From the NCBI RefSeq assembly GCF_016801865.2, contig NC_068939.1, forward strand, positions 151,855,132 to 151,919,131: 64,000 nucleotides of DNA. The letters run 5' to 3'. Below are positions 46,301-51,599 of this stretch, piece by piece (position 1 is the stretch's first letter; each line of letters starts with the position of its first letter). The translations under genes and the position numbers were made by a program. The stretch comes from Culex pipiens pallens. Its lineage: Eukaryota; Arthropoda; Insecta; Diptera; Culicidae. The notes beneath the pieces are model-generated. The model did not search any database and had not been told where the DNA came from. It was given only the letters and a program-made list of their open reading frames with translations.

Positions 46301-47221
46301 AGCGTTCATGAAAATGGGAACCTCGAACAAAGTGTTCAAATCCCATGGTACGATTTTGAAAAACGTACCATGAAATTTGAACACTTTGTTCGTGGTTCCC
46401 ATTTTCATGAACGCTTGTTCACGAATTTGGGAACTCTTTTTTCTCCGTGCATGCAAACGGAACCGGTTTAACGAGTCTTCACCACAAATTTGAGTCGATT
46501 TGGTAGAAGCAATGTTGAGATATCATGGCACCCGTTTTTTGAAACTGCTAACTTCAAATAGCTATATCTCCGCAATGCTACAACCAAATGTCTTCAAATT
46601 TGTTTTGATAATAGATGAAAAGGAATATTTGAATGCCCTGAAAAAATATTTTTGAAAAAAGTTTAAAAGTGTGCTCAAACCAATCTCTGACATTTTTGCC
46701 GATTTACAACCCCTTAAAACAATGTTTATATTGACATTACACAAAAGAAAGACAATTGGAAAATATATTTTGAATAATTTTTATGTTGATTGTATCTCCT
46801 ATTTCTGTAAGTCTTTTTTCGTAACAAAAAAAAAAAAAACATCGAGAAAGGGAGATATCCAATTATGGAACGAAAATATCAAAGCTTCAAAATGATCGAA
46901 ACAGGAAAGGTTATCGAGGAAAGGCTGATCGACAACCATAGAGTCGCGCAACAAATGATTTGCGATTTTTGGTAGTTCATTATTTGAGACTGTGAAAAAA
47001 TGGCTACATAAAATTTGATAAAAACTGTCATTGCAAAAAATCGCTATCTCACGGTCTAACCTCACTTTCGCTTCCTACTAACCTTGATGCTCCGTTTCCG
47101 ATTGTTGCTCCGCCCGCACGGTGTCGATGCGAATCAATCCACCGACGGCTAGTAATACAAAAATCCAGCAGCTACTGGTCAAGAAGCTCTGCCTAAAAAC
47201 CAACGCCGCACTGGTTGACAT
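13286..47221 (-). CDS. ADAMTS-like secreted zinc metalloprotease, 5' part (8 exons, 3' end outside window)
   Basis: The join of 47083-47221, 41601-41799, 30160-30325, 17112-17249, 16918-17049, 16469-16812, 16293-16394 and 13286-13399 on the minus strand gives one open frame of 444 codons plus 2 nt. Every junction has GT/AG and a matching phase. Order of parts: signal peptide (about 1-38), Pep_M12B propeptide (about 70-215), basic linker (224-233), NCGT (237-240), convertase site RIKR (285-288), reprolysin domain from about 293, zinc motif HELGH (440-444). ADAMTS enzymes are secreted, lose the propeptide in the secretory route and cut extracellular matrix or matrix-bound proteins. Introns are 5.3, 11.3, 12.9 kb, then 62, 105, 74 bp, then 2.9 kb. 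The third zinc His and all ancillary domains lie beyond the left edge. I cannot assign the ADAMTS subfamily. The family call is secure. Confidence 0.93.
14140..15300. repeat. 9-bp minisatellite array in ADAMTS intron 7
   Basis: The array is more than 100 tandem 9-mers in blocks: mainly TTAAATTTC (about 14340-14580), then TTGAATTTC (about 14580-14985), then TTGATTTTC (about 14985-15290) with a short TAGATTTTC patch near 15163-15200. Looser versions extend to 13600 and 15400. Because 9 is a multiple of 3 the array is open, and it gives a fake Leu-Asn-Phe/Leu-Ile-Phe polypeptide on the plus strand, which is not a gene. Confidence 0.95.
15400..16292. other. Rest of intron 7, nothing specific
   Basis: AT-rich intronic sequence with homopolymer runs. 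The acceptor side of exon 8 and the donor side of exon 7 are the only functional signals seen in this intron. Confidence 0.5.
16293..16394 (-). CDS. ADAMTS exon 7: catalytic domain, HDVAILVTRKNIC strand
   Basis: The 102-nt exon is bounded by TTCCGCAG|GTGG and TTC|GTAAGT, entering in phase 2 and leaving in phase 2. The translation runs KWQRDKNPKQEDDPHHHD and then VAILVTRKNICSTHGCS. H-D-x-A-I-L-x-T-R is a near-invariant block of ADAMTS proteases, and the cysteines match the family's disulfide-forming residues. The acidic/His-rich loop before it is a little unusual. Confidence 0.95.
16469..16812 (-). CDS. ADAMTS exon 6: maturation site and start of the catalytic domain
   Basis: These 344 nt begin in phase 0 after CTAACAG. 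The donor is AA|GTGCGT: only this choice restores the family motif ENFCKWQ across the junction. RIKR at residues 285-288 is the probable furin-type cleavage site. The mature enzyme starts with SISTPRHVEALVVAD. HVEALVVAD, a QYLLTIMNMVSSLYKDPTIG block and NTLENFC are typical of the first half of an ADAMTS reprolysin domain. One possible N-glycosylation sequon, NVT, follows ADF. Confidence 0.95.
16918..17049 (-). CDS. ADAMTS exon 5: basic linker and cysteine-switch-like NCGT
   Basis: These 132 nt in phase 0 run from CTCCAG|AAG to AAG|GTAATA. The translation has ten consecutive basic residues, KKKRKRRKKR (residues 224-233), and then HANNCGTREPRR. Cys238 in NCGT sits where ADAMTS propeptides keep an unpaired Cys that can hold the zinc in the latent enzyme. 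The basic run offers several proprotein-convertase sites and could also bind heparan sulfate (inference). The neighbours are short introns. Confidence 0.92.
17112..17249 (-). CDS. ADAMTS exon 4: propeptide, TGFLRTNKTEYWIEPS segment
   Basis: These 138 nt, in phase 0 at both ends, are bounded by CTGTAG|ACC and AAG|GTTTGT. The translation reads TGFLRTNKTEYWIEPS followed by HPHVLFKR. This is the classic ADAMTS propeptide motif: a G-x-x-x-T-x-x-x-E-Y-x-I-E-P block, then an H-P-H-V-L-F-K-R-like strand. A 62-nt intron separates it from exon 5. Confidence 0.95.
17250..18339. other. Intron 3, exon-proximal unique sequence
   Basis: Sequence not repeated in the window, with a CpG- and GTC/GAG-rich block at 18000-18290. 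No exon with matching phase is visible. It may be regulatory, but no named site is supported. Confidence 0.4.
18340..19220. repeat. Degraded copy of the 1.2-kb foldback family
   Basis: The pieces follow the same order as the element at 2800-3991: ACTCACAC-like end, CAATTTTCGTGAAAA, GTCCCTGATCATGAATC, TTTGTGTCAAAGAGAC, TGTAACAATGTTCTACAAAG and ATGGGAAATTTAATGTACC. Similarity is much lower and the right arm is incomplete. A 60-bp segment near 18590-18650 (ATGGCGAAATCCAGTCTG ...) is an insertion shared with 38287-38346. Confidence 0.65.
19605..19825. mobile_element. MITE relic with CACAGCAAAAAATTG end
   Basis: It begins CACAGCAAAAAATTG and contains GAAGGTTGAATATTACTTC and GATGTAATATTACCATGA, as in the MITEs at 53898-54120 and 55539-55765. 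The right terminal repeat is not clear, so it is old or truncated. Confidence 0.55.
20428..21357. mobile_element. CCGTAAAAC-family element, 930 bp, TA target duplication
   Basis: The ends are CCGTAAAACGGGGTGACTTT and the inverted TCACCCCGGTTTACGG, with TA on each side (20426-20427 and 21358-21359). The copy at 58646-59577 has nearly the same length (932 bp) in the opposite orientation and shares most of its sequence. There is no transposase ORF, so it is non-autonomous. Confidence 0.9.
21360..21597. repeat. Truncated second CCGTAAAC-family copy
   Basis: A diverged partial copy sits directly after the 930-bp element. It includes GTCAAAGTCACCCTGGAATTC, ACCCCAGTACATGTTT and ends near CATGTTTACGGTA. 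The left end is missing. Confidence 0.7.
21600..22569. other. Intron 3 unique sequence, no gene seen
   Basis: Mixed composition. The stretch 21820-22330 is single copy in the window. No ORF or RNA gene can be supported. Confidence 0.4.
22574..23776. mobile_element. Foldback element, 1.20 kb, 4-bp target duplication TAAT
   Basis: This is the second intact copy of the family at 2800-3991. It begins GGGTAATTCTC, ends GAGAATTACCC and is flanked by TAAT (22570-22573 and 23777-23780). Arms of about 500 bp surround the same spacer, which lies in the reverse orientation. The arms carry the identical 73-residue shadow ORF seen at 3752-3973. Confidence 0.92.
24180..25010. repeat. R1-family inverted repeat
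   Basis: The left arm (TTCTGATATGTTTTTGGGGAC ... TTTGACCGAGTTATGAATTA ...) is answered by a diverged reverse complement to about 25010 (... AACTCGGTCAAAGATTTTTT ... GAAAGTTGGCATTCGA). The centre is near 24600. No ends or target duplication could be fixed. Confidence 0.65.
25440..26018 (+). mobile_element. GGGGAAATATACCC-ended element copy, truncated at left
   Basis: The right end GGGTATATTTCCCC is followed by TA (26019-26020) and matches the end of the intact copy at 61269-62413. The body matches 4140-4760. The left terminal repeat is not found. Confidence 0.75.
26021..27023. other. AT-rich intronic stretch, no feature
   Basis: No repeated end, ORF or RNA gene can be supported here. Homopolymer A and T runs are common. 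Confidence 0.4.
27026..28342. mobile_element. 1.3-kb TA-type element rich in TTTGGTA palindromes
   Basis: The inverted ends CCCGAGCATGGGTAAATAAC and GTTATTTACCCCTGCTCGGG are flanked by TA (27024-27025 and 28343-28344). Inside, ACCAAA/TTTGGTAT motifs in both orientations occur dozens of times, often as TACCAAAATTTGGTA-like palindromes. There is no transposase. Small ORFs at 27784-27987 and 28203-28403 are shadows of the motif. Confidence 0.85.
28345..28695. mobile_element. MITE-like element with GAGCTG...CAGCTC ends
   Basis: It starts GAGCTGTGACTTCGGATATC and ends with the roughly inverted ATATCCGGAGCCCCAGCTCT. It abuts the TA of the previous element. The ends are imperfect and the target duplication is unclear. 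Confidence 0.5.
28700..30159. other. Intron 3 sequence next to exon 3, no gene seen
   Basis: 28740-28900 has a short, diverged similarity to the 1.2-kb foldback spacer. 28920-29270 and 29460-29770 are single copy with moderate G+C, and could be regulatory. No exon-like frame fits. Confidence 0.4.
30160..30325 (-). CDS. ADAMTS exon 3: propeptide Cys-x-Tyr-x-Gly segment
   Basis: The acceptor TTTCAG|ACC and donor CTG|GTGAGT bound 166 nt. The translation includes HNCHYQGHVRG and SRVALSTCHGL, the conserved C-Y-x-G ... S-x-V-A-L-S-x-C-x-G-L signature of M12B propeptides. A run rich in Arg and His (VVERHRRDLRTRSRPKKH) precedes it. The exon enters in phase 2 and leaves in phase 0. Confidence 0.93.
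30927..32167. mobile_element. 1.24-kb element with CCCGGGA-rich inverted ends
   Basis: The ends TCCAATTTCCTGGGG and CCCGGGACGAGAAATTGGA are inverted. Next to them, GGGAAATCCCGGGAAA (left) and TTCCGGGAAATCCCGGGA (right) repeat. No long ORF is seen, and no target duplication could be fixed with confidence. Confidence 0.6.
32600..34972. repeat. R1-family mosaic with a large inverted repeat
   Basis: The left part (32600-33380) resembles 37060-37600. From 33381 (GAGCAATTCTCTACGAAATC) a long inverted repeat runs to about 34972, with arms related to the foldback at 48984-50615. Its right tip is lost. The 223-residue ORF at 32884-33555 (minus) is built from these repeats and has no recognisable domain, so it is not called as a gene. 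Confidence 0.7.
34432..34595. mobile_element. 164-bp palindromic MITE, 3-bp target duplication ACT
   Basis: The ends GGGACCATCCACAAACCACG and the inverted CGTGGTTTATGGATGGTCCC are flanked by ACT. Related R1 sequence reads ATAACTCGGCGGCAG without an insertion. Each half carries a run of 14 or so C residues next to CGTGGACAAT / ATACC. Confidence 0.88.
35330..35800. other. GC-rich single-copy island in intron 2
   Basis: This block stands out by high G+C, GAGAG-rich runs (35510-35560), a (CG)n stretch near 35613 and GTC repeats near 35690. The ORF at 35343-35735 has a low-complexity composition and no family. It may be an intronic enhancer or an unannotated short exon of another transcript, but nothing in it decides. 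Confidence 0.4.
36082..36176. repeat. Perfect 27-bp inverted repeat with a 41-bp loop
   Basis: GAAATTGCCCGACGTTTCGG... (36082-36108) is exactly reverse-complemented at 36150-36176. TGTGGCTTTC / GAAAGCCACA outside it extend the symmetry. It would form a strong hairpin and is probably the end of a mobile element. Confidence 0.8.
37060..37600. repeat. R1-family fragment
   Basis: It shares TTTTTAATCTGGTTGAAACTT-like and AAATGCCAACTTTTCAGAAA-like phrases with 24180-25010 and 32640-33300. It is non-coding. Confidence 0.6.
37822..37995. mobile_element. 174-bp palindromic MITE (CACAGAAAA ends)
   Basis: The element is almost self-complementary from CACAGAAAAAAAAA to TTTTTTCTGTG, with TCACG... TTCGTGA arms around GGTGCAAATGCACC. 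CA flanks both sides. Copy 1 of the host element reads GAACCAGTTGC at the same place, which is the empty site. Confidence 0.85.
38287..38346 (+). mobile_element. 60-bp insertion with a 24-bp target duplication
   Basis: The 24 bases 38263-38286 (GCGGATTTTAAGAAAAACTT...) are repeated exactly at 38347-38370. The insert contains CGAAATCCAGTCTGCAATCC and ends in AGCGAAGCGAA, and a similar segment lies at 18590-18650. A long duplication and a short simple-repeat tail suggest a severely 5'-truncated non-LTR retrotransposon end. Confidence 0.75.
38496..39920. mobile_element. hAT-like non-autonomous element with an exact 8-bp target duplication
   Basis: The ends TAGGGTTAGTGAAATTTCAC and GTGAAAAATCACTAAGCCTA are inverted with few mismatches. 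AAAATTAC flanks both sides (38488-38495 and 39921-39928). Eight-bp duplications and short TAGGG-type ends are hallmarks of hAT elements. There is no transposase. A SINE sits inside at 39388-39661. Another copy begins at 63934. Confidence 0.85.
39388..39661 (-). mobile_element. tRNA-derived SINE, 14-bp target duplication
   Basis: ACGCATGCCCTACA flanks both sides (39374-39387 and 39662-39675). On the minus strand a tRNA-like head (GGTCCGGTGGTTTAGTGGTT ... GGGTTCAATCCCAG) near 39590-39660 is followed by a body that ends near CCACAAAAGACCCAGGGTCG and a T-rich tail. The tail closely resembles that of the SINE at 48561-48966. The ORFs here are incidental. Confidence 0.9.
39925..40160 (+). repeat. 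Possible LINE 3' end with AATTG repeats
   Basis: The stretch ends in TTGATTATTCACCAATAAAA followed by CCGAATTGAATTGAATTGAA. Short direct tail repeats are typical of some non-LTR retrotransposon 3' ends. A reverse-oriented ATTCAATTCAATTCTTG lies at 43796. No ORF remains. Confidence 0.4.
40230..41040. repeat. R1-family copy
   Basis: It carries the family phrases TTTTCGAGTTATAGTCATTTT, TTAGTTGCTGAGGTATGACC and CAACAACTAATGGTCCGATT. The last one is the uninterrupted target of the foldback at 2800. Confidence 0.65.
41041..41600. other. Intron 2, exon-2-proximal sequence
   Basis: Single copy in the window, with a G+C-rich patch at 41210-41340. Nothing fits an extra exon. Confidence 0.4.
41601..41799 (-). 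CDS. ADAMTS exon 2: N-terminal propeptide
   Basis: The acceptor TTTTAAG|GT and donor GGA|GTAAGT bound 199 nt. The translation contains HHLNDARLVIPRKV, HRLVHFHESE and LHYHVDVDDQTLHLELE, which fits the start of the M12B/ADAMTS propeptide, where a beta-rich segment ends in a Leu-x-Leu-x-Leu-like strand. It enters in phase 1 and leaves in phase 2. It sits alone between two large transposon-filled introns. Confidence 0.88.
41800..43795. other. Intron 1, exon-2 side, no gene seen
   Basis: 42000-42560 is single copy with moderate G+C and could be regulatory. 43270-43620 holds weak remnants of GACTCGATTATTCGAA-type terminal repeats. No supported ORF. Confidence 0.4.
44000..45450. repeat. Locally duplicated AT-rich tract with ATGGCAACACTG motif
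   Basis: TTTCGAAAAAATGGCAACACTG-like phrases recur about every 120-160 bp with drift. The last two units, 45131-45285 and 45286-45440, are nearly identical 155-bp tandem copies, so that duplication is recent. Confidence 0.8.
45455..46266. other. AT-rich intron 1 sequence, no feature
   Basis: Only short ORFs of random composition. 45950-46260 continues beyond the MITE at 46267 into 46452-46560. Confidence 0.4.
46267..46449. mobile_element. 183-bp near-perfect palindromic MITE
   Basis: It runs from CACGGAGAAAAAAGAGTTCC to the inverted GGAACTCTTTTTTCTCCGTG and is self-complementary almost throughout around a GTACGATTTTGAAAAACGTAC centre. CA flanks both sides (46265-46266 and 46450-46451). It would fold into one long hairpin in RNA. 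Confidence 0.9.
47083..47221 (-). CDS. ADAMTS exon 1: start codon and signal peptide
   Basis: ATG at 47221-47219 opens 46 codons plus one base, ending at the donor AAG|GTTAGT. The peptide starts MSTSAALVFRQSF and has a hydrophobic stretch around residues 17-31 (SCWIFVLLAVGGLI), as expected of a secretory signal. An in-frame TGA at 47276-47278, with no ATG between, supports this start, and the base at -3 is a purine. The exon ends in phase 1 and joins exon 2 exactly. Confidence 0.85.
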
Positions 47222-48300
47222 GGCTTCTTCTATTCCAATGATCCGACTTCCAAGAAGGACACGGATCTTTTTTCTTCAAATTTTCGTTTAGTTAAACGCA
47301 AAAACACACACAAACTCTCTTTCGCAACAAGCAAACAAAACAACCTTCTTTTTTTTCTATTTTGGCTGCTGTTTCCGGTGCAAATTTGTCACTCTGACTT
47401 CGGCCAACGTCTTCGACCTCCACAATTAGCACTCTTCCTTCTCTGCTGCTTCGCCCGCGATCTTCCTAAATACTTTGCTAAACACACCGTTTATCCACTC
47501 TCCGGTGCGAAAATGGTTTCCGCTCAACACCCGAAAAAAAAATTGCTCGCTTAAGCCACGAACCCGAACTTCGGGCCGATCTTGGCAAATATAATACGCA
47601 CTTTCAAACTGCTGAATCACTAAACCGTATCGTTTTGGGGCTTGCTCTCGTCGAGTTGTTGTTTTTTCTTCTGCTTCTCCTTCCTGGGTGTATTTGGCAG
47701 GTTATTACGATTTTTTTTATTATTATTATTCACGCTAAGCTCCACTTTCAGCGTTTGTTAAACGCCAATTTCCAGCGAAACGCTTAAAACTGGATTAGAA
47801 CGCGCGCGCGCGCGTTCGCTCACACACGCTCAGAACCACTTGCGCCATCGATCATAACTGGCAGAACTCACTTCGGGAGTTCAAAACCCGACGATCCCGG
47901 TTGGCTTCCTTCTTCAATCCACCCACGCCGACGCACGACACACCGAAAACAATTCCCGAACGTCGCAACAACAATAGCCGGCCCGAGGTCTTAGCCATTA
48001 TCAATGGACCCGAGCATTGTGCTTCAGGAGTAGAAATCAACCAATCCCGGCACTCCGATAACAATCGATTTGATTAACGACTACGGATGCTGCGCCGAAG
48101 AGAAAACAAAACGGAAATCGTTTCAAACCTAACAATCTCACACTCGAAGCACGAAGAGAGAATTGCGCGCGTTCGACCCGAACCGCTCGCACCGACAGAC
48201 TGAGCGCGCGATCGCGGCTGGGCGCTGATCGCGACCCGAAGCCCGGTGCGATGGCGTGACGCGACGTCGGAAGGCGTCGCACGACGGCCTGATCTTGCGG
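47222..48300 (-). promoter_or_regulatory. Candidate promoter and 5' leader of the ADAMTS gene
   Basis: This stretch upstream of exon 1 has more G+C than its surroundings and lacks the window's interspersed repeats. It contains CpG-rich blocks, a (CG)n run near 47800 and a TCAGTC (minus strand, 48198-48203) that fits the arthropod initiator. I saw no convincing TATA box or DPE at the right spacing, so the start site is a guess. The leader would hold several upstream ATGs. Confidence 0.35.
47872..47998 (-). CDS. Candidate alternative first coding exon of the ADAMTS gene
   Basis: An ATG at 47998 in a strong context (A at -3, G at +4) opens 42 codons plus one base. It ends at an excellent donor, CCGAA|GTGAGT. 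The end phase (1) is exactly what exon 2 at 41799 needs. The peptide begins MAKTSGRLLLLRRSG and continues IVFGVSCVGVGG, a plausible signal peptide, and an in-frame stop lies upstream. It could give an isoform with a different leader. It could instead be an upstream ORF in a spliced 5' leader, or chance. No transcript evidence is available. Confidence 0.35.
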
Positions 48301-48560
48301 CAGTGTTGGCAGCGCGCGAATGAACGAGAAAAAAACATTGGATTAATTTTGCTTTTTTCCGATTTAAGAAATTTCTGCGGCATTGTTTATGGAAATGGGT
48401 TAAATCTCGCGAAAAATGATTTTTATTGCAGGAAAATGCATTTTAAGTTTTTTTTTTGTACATTTGTATATTTGAGTAACTCAACACATGCAAAATATCG
48501 GCAATGGCTTGAATTACTGTGAATATTTTAAAATTGAACTTTATATCAAACTATGACAGT

Positions 48561-48966
48561 GGCAGTGCGTGGCCGAATGGTTACGCTGTCCGCTTTGTAA
48601 GCGGATGATTCTGGGTTTGATTCCCATCTGCTGCAACCTTCCATCGGATGAGGAAGTAAAATGTCGGTCCCGGCCTTGGTTGTTAAGCCGTTAAGTCATT
48701 TCAGGTGTAGGAGTCGTCTTCATGCCATAAGTACAAACAACACACCAAACCAAGCCTACTCCGGTGGAATCGCTGGCGGCGGTTGGACTCGCAATCCAAA
48801 GGTCGTCAGTTCAAACACTGGGGTGGAAGGTTCCTTGGAGTAGAAAGAGGTTTGGGTGCTCTCCCCATTCAAGCCTTCGGACTCCTAGGTTCGAGCAGAA
48901 ACTTGCAATAGAGACCACAAAAGACCCGGGGGTCGTTAATGTGGATGGTTTGATTGATTTGATTTG
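48561..48966 (+). mobile_element. Dimeric tRNA-derived SINE (Twin-like), 16-bp target duplication
   Basis: ATCAAACTATGACAGT flanks both sides (48545-48560 and 48967-48982). The element has a tRNA-Thr(TGT)-like head (48561-48640: GTGGCCGAATGG A box, TTTGTAA loop, GGTTTGATTCC B box) and a second tRNA-like unit near 48770-48835 (GGACTCGCAATCC loop, AGTTCAAACAC). It ends in a TTGATT-rich tail. The two-tRNA design resembles the Twin SINE known from Culex pipiens; the match to that family is from memory. Confidence 0.88.
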
Positions 48967-48983
48967 ATCAAACTATGACAGTT

Positions 48984-50615
48984 GAACAATTCTCTACCAA
49001 AACCGTAAATGGATTTGATTTGTATTTTTTGATTTGGCTCAAACTTTGTGGGGGCCTTCCCTATGACCAAATAAGCTATTTTGTGTCATTGGTTCAACCA
49101 GCTGGTATGGCAGCTGGCCATACAAAAATGGTACGCACATATTCAAACAGCTGTAACTTTTGAGTGAATTTTCTGATCAATTTGGTGTCTTCGGCAAAGT
49201 TGCAGGTATTGTTGAGGACTTTTGAGAAAAAATAGGTACACGGAAAAAAATTGCACGGATTTTTTTATCAACTTTTTTTTTTCACTAAAACTCAACTTCC
49301 CAAAATACATATTTTTTGATTCTCGAGATTTTTGATATGTTTTAGGGGACTAAAATTTTGAGCCATAGAGAAACATTGTCAAAAAATCTGCCGCCGAGTT
49401 ATGAATTTTTGAAAAATAGTGATTTTTGGAAAAAATCGAAGTTTCATGCAAAAACAAGTTTGGCATTATTTTTTAATGCAAAATTGAATTTGCAATCAAA
49501 TTTGTGAAATTTTCCGATCTCTTCGAAAAAAAATGATTTTTTTTTAAATCAAGACTAGCATTTTAAATGGGCGTAATATTCAATGTTTGGCCCTTTTAAA
49601 ATGTTAGTCATGATTTAAATTTTCAAAATATTTTTTTCGAAAAGATCGGAAAATTTCACGAAAGTTTCATGCATTAACATTGATAATCGGACCATTAGTT
49701 GCTGAGGTCATTAGAAAATTGTGGTTTATTTTCGTGAGGTTAAGAAAACTTCAATTTTCGTGTTTCTTTTTCTTAAAGCGGCTCTAGCTCAGCGACCCGA
49801 GGTCCAATCTTCAATGTCTCTTAGACAATTTTATAGCAAATTTTCTGAACTTCTTAAAAAAAATATTTTTAGAAATGGTCACTATTTTCAAAAACTGAAA
49901 ACTGCAAATATTTCGCTAAAATCAAACTTTCGGTGGCTATATCTTGAAAACGGAGCCCTCTATAAATAATCTGTGAAGTACTTTTCAATTGCAAATTCAA
50001 TTTTGCATTGAAAAATAATGTCAAACTTGTTTTTGCATGAAACTTCGATTTTTTCCAAAAATCACTGTTTTTTCAAAAATTCAGATTTTTTGACCATGTT
50101 TCTCTATGGCTCAAAAGTTGCGGATTTTTGTCCCCTAAAACATATCAAAAAATCTCGAAGATAAAAAAAACGTATTTTGGGAAATTGAGTTTCAGTGAAA
50201 AAAAAGTTGATTTAAAAATCGGCAAATTTTTTTTCTGTTTACCTATTTTTTTTTTCAAAAGTCTCAAAAATACCTACAATTTTTCCGAAGACACCAAATT
50301 GATCAGAAAATTCGCTCAAAAGTAACAGCTGATTTAATACTTTTGTACCATTTTTGTATGGACAGCAGCCAAAATTGTATAGAGACTTCCCTAGTAACAT
50401 TTTTAAACTTACATGGTTCTGGAAACCTTCATACGGCCTATATGGGCTTTTATGGCTTACTTAAAACCTAAAATGTTACTAGGGTTGTATGGGTGAACCA
50501 ATGACGCAAAATAGCTTATTTAGTCATAGGGAAGGCCCCAACAAGGTTTAAGTCAAATAAAAAAATATAAAAAATAAAAATGGTCGAAATCGGCCGATTT
50601 CGTAGAGAGTTGCTC
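48984..50615. mobile_element. 1.6-kb foldback element (GARCAATTCTCTAC ends)
   Basis: The ends GAACAATTCTCTACC and GTAGAGAGTTGCTC are inverted, and the arms are long reverse complements (about 49000-49500 and 50010-50600), centred near 49600. The arms include TTTGGCTCAAACTTTGTG and TTTCTGATCAATTTGGTGTC. A small MITE at 50389-50484 interrupts the right arm. No target duplication could be fixed. Confidence 0.8.
50389..50484. mobile_element. 96-bp MITE in a foldback arm
   Basis: The ends CCCTAGTAACATTTT and AAAATGTTACTAGGG are inverted. It interrupts GAGACTT|TTGTATGGG, whereas the paralogous sequence at 34901-34916 reads GAGACTTGTATGGG, giving a TT duplication. Confidence 0.88.
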
Positions 50616-50639
50616 TTTACAGCTATGCTACTATCAAAA

Positions 50640-51131
50640 ATATACAAAATTCCAATGATTTTATGAAAATATTTTTTTCTTCAACTTTTTCGTCTAAATT
50701 TATAACATTTTATCAAGAAAAACATATTCGTTTGACATTATTAGAAAAAAATAAAGAGTACTCAATCTTTAATGTTAGTCTATGATTAACTTAAAAATAT
50801 ATGTTTCGATATTGCACTTTGTCGATCTATTATCAGAAGCCAGGAAGAACACTTTCACGTGCAGCGTAAAACGCGCAAGCGTGAATGTGCTGGCGTTTAT
50901 GCTTCGACTTGACGACTTCTCGATCTTTCGAGCGAGAACGAGCTGGGCCTTCGAATTTGATGTGCAGTATATGATTCAGTATAAATCCAAAAATTAAATA
51001 GGAAAAAATATGACGTAAAACACAAATATGGCTATATCTCTGGAAATAAATCTTGGAAAAGCTTCAAATTTTGGGCCCAAGCAGTTTACAGCGCACTGAA
51101 TTCTTCTAATTTGAAAGTGTTATCTGTAAAA
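50640..51131. other. Flank sequence, no feature
   Basis: AT-rich with a short patch of higher G+C near 50870-50960. No supported ORF or RNA gene. Confidence 0.4.
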
Positions 51132-51133
51132 TA

Positions 51134-51542
51134 CAGTCGACTCTCTGGTTGTCAATATCCAAGGGACCATCGAGGAAGAGAATCATCAGTTTACAGAACG
51201 ATGCAAAATGAAGACTCGATTGAAAATATTTTTTTCTTGATACCCAGAGAATCATGGCAACGTCCATCAAACAAAAACAAACTAATGTCAAACACCCTTC
51301 AAAGCTTCGTTTCGTCAAGAAAAATGTCTATGAAAGCCATGAGAAAGTGAATTTATTGACAACCGGAAGAGATTTTTAAAGCAAACAGAATCCAAGGGAC
51401 CGTCGAGGAAGAGATCCTTCAAGCAAGGGAAAATATCGAGGAATGAAGATTATTGAAGTATGCAGATTGAAGGGACTAAAGAATTCATCGATAGATGGAG
51501 GATTATTGATATCGAGAAGATCGACAGCCAGAGAGTCGACTG
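51134..51542. mobile_element. 409-bp TA-type MITE with CAGTCGACTCTCTGG ends
   Basis: CAGTCGACTCTCTGGTTGTC at the left is inverted as GACAGCCAGAGAGTCGACTG at the right, flanked by TA (51132-51133 and 51543-51544). CCAAGGGACCATCGAGGAAG is repeated inside near 51162 and 51391. TA flanks suggest Tc1/mariner/pogo-type mobilisation. A weak remnant lies at 46840-46955. Confidence 0.88.
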
Positions 51543-51599
51543 TAGTCCAAAAAATACCTCTAAAAATGGCTTTGACCACATTTACTTGTCCAAAACTGT

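Noticed and set aside
48561..48640. Functional tRNA-Thr(TGT) gene
   Set aside because: The acceptor stem is not properly paired, the sequence is the head of a SINE with target duplications, and a related head lies at 63399.
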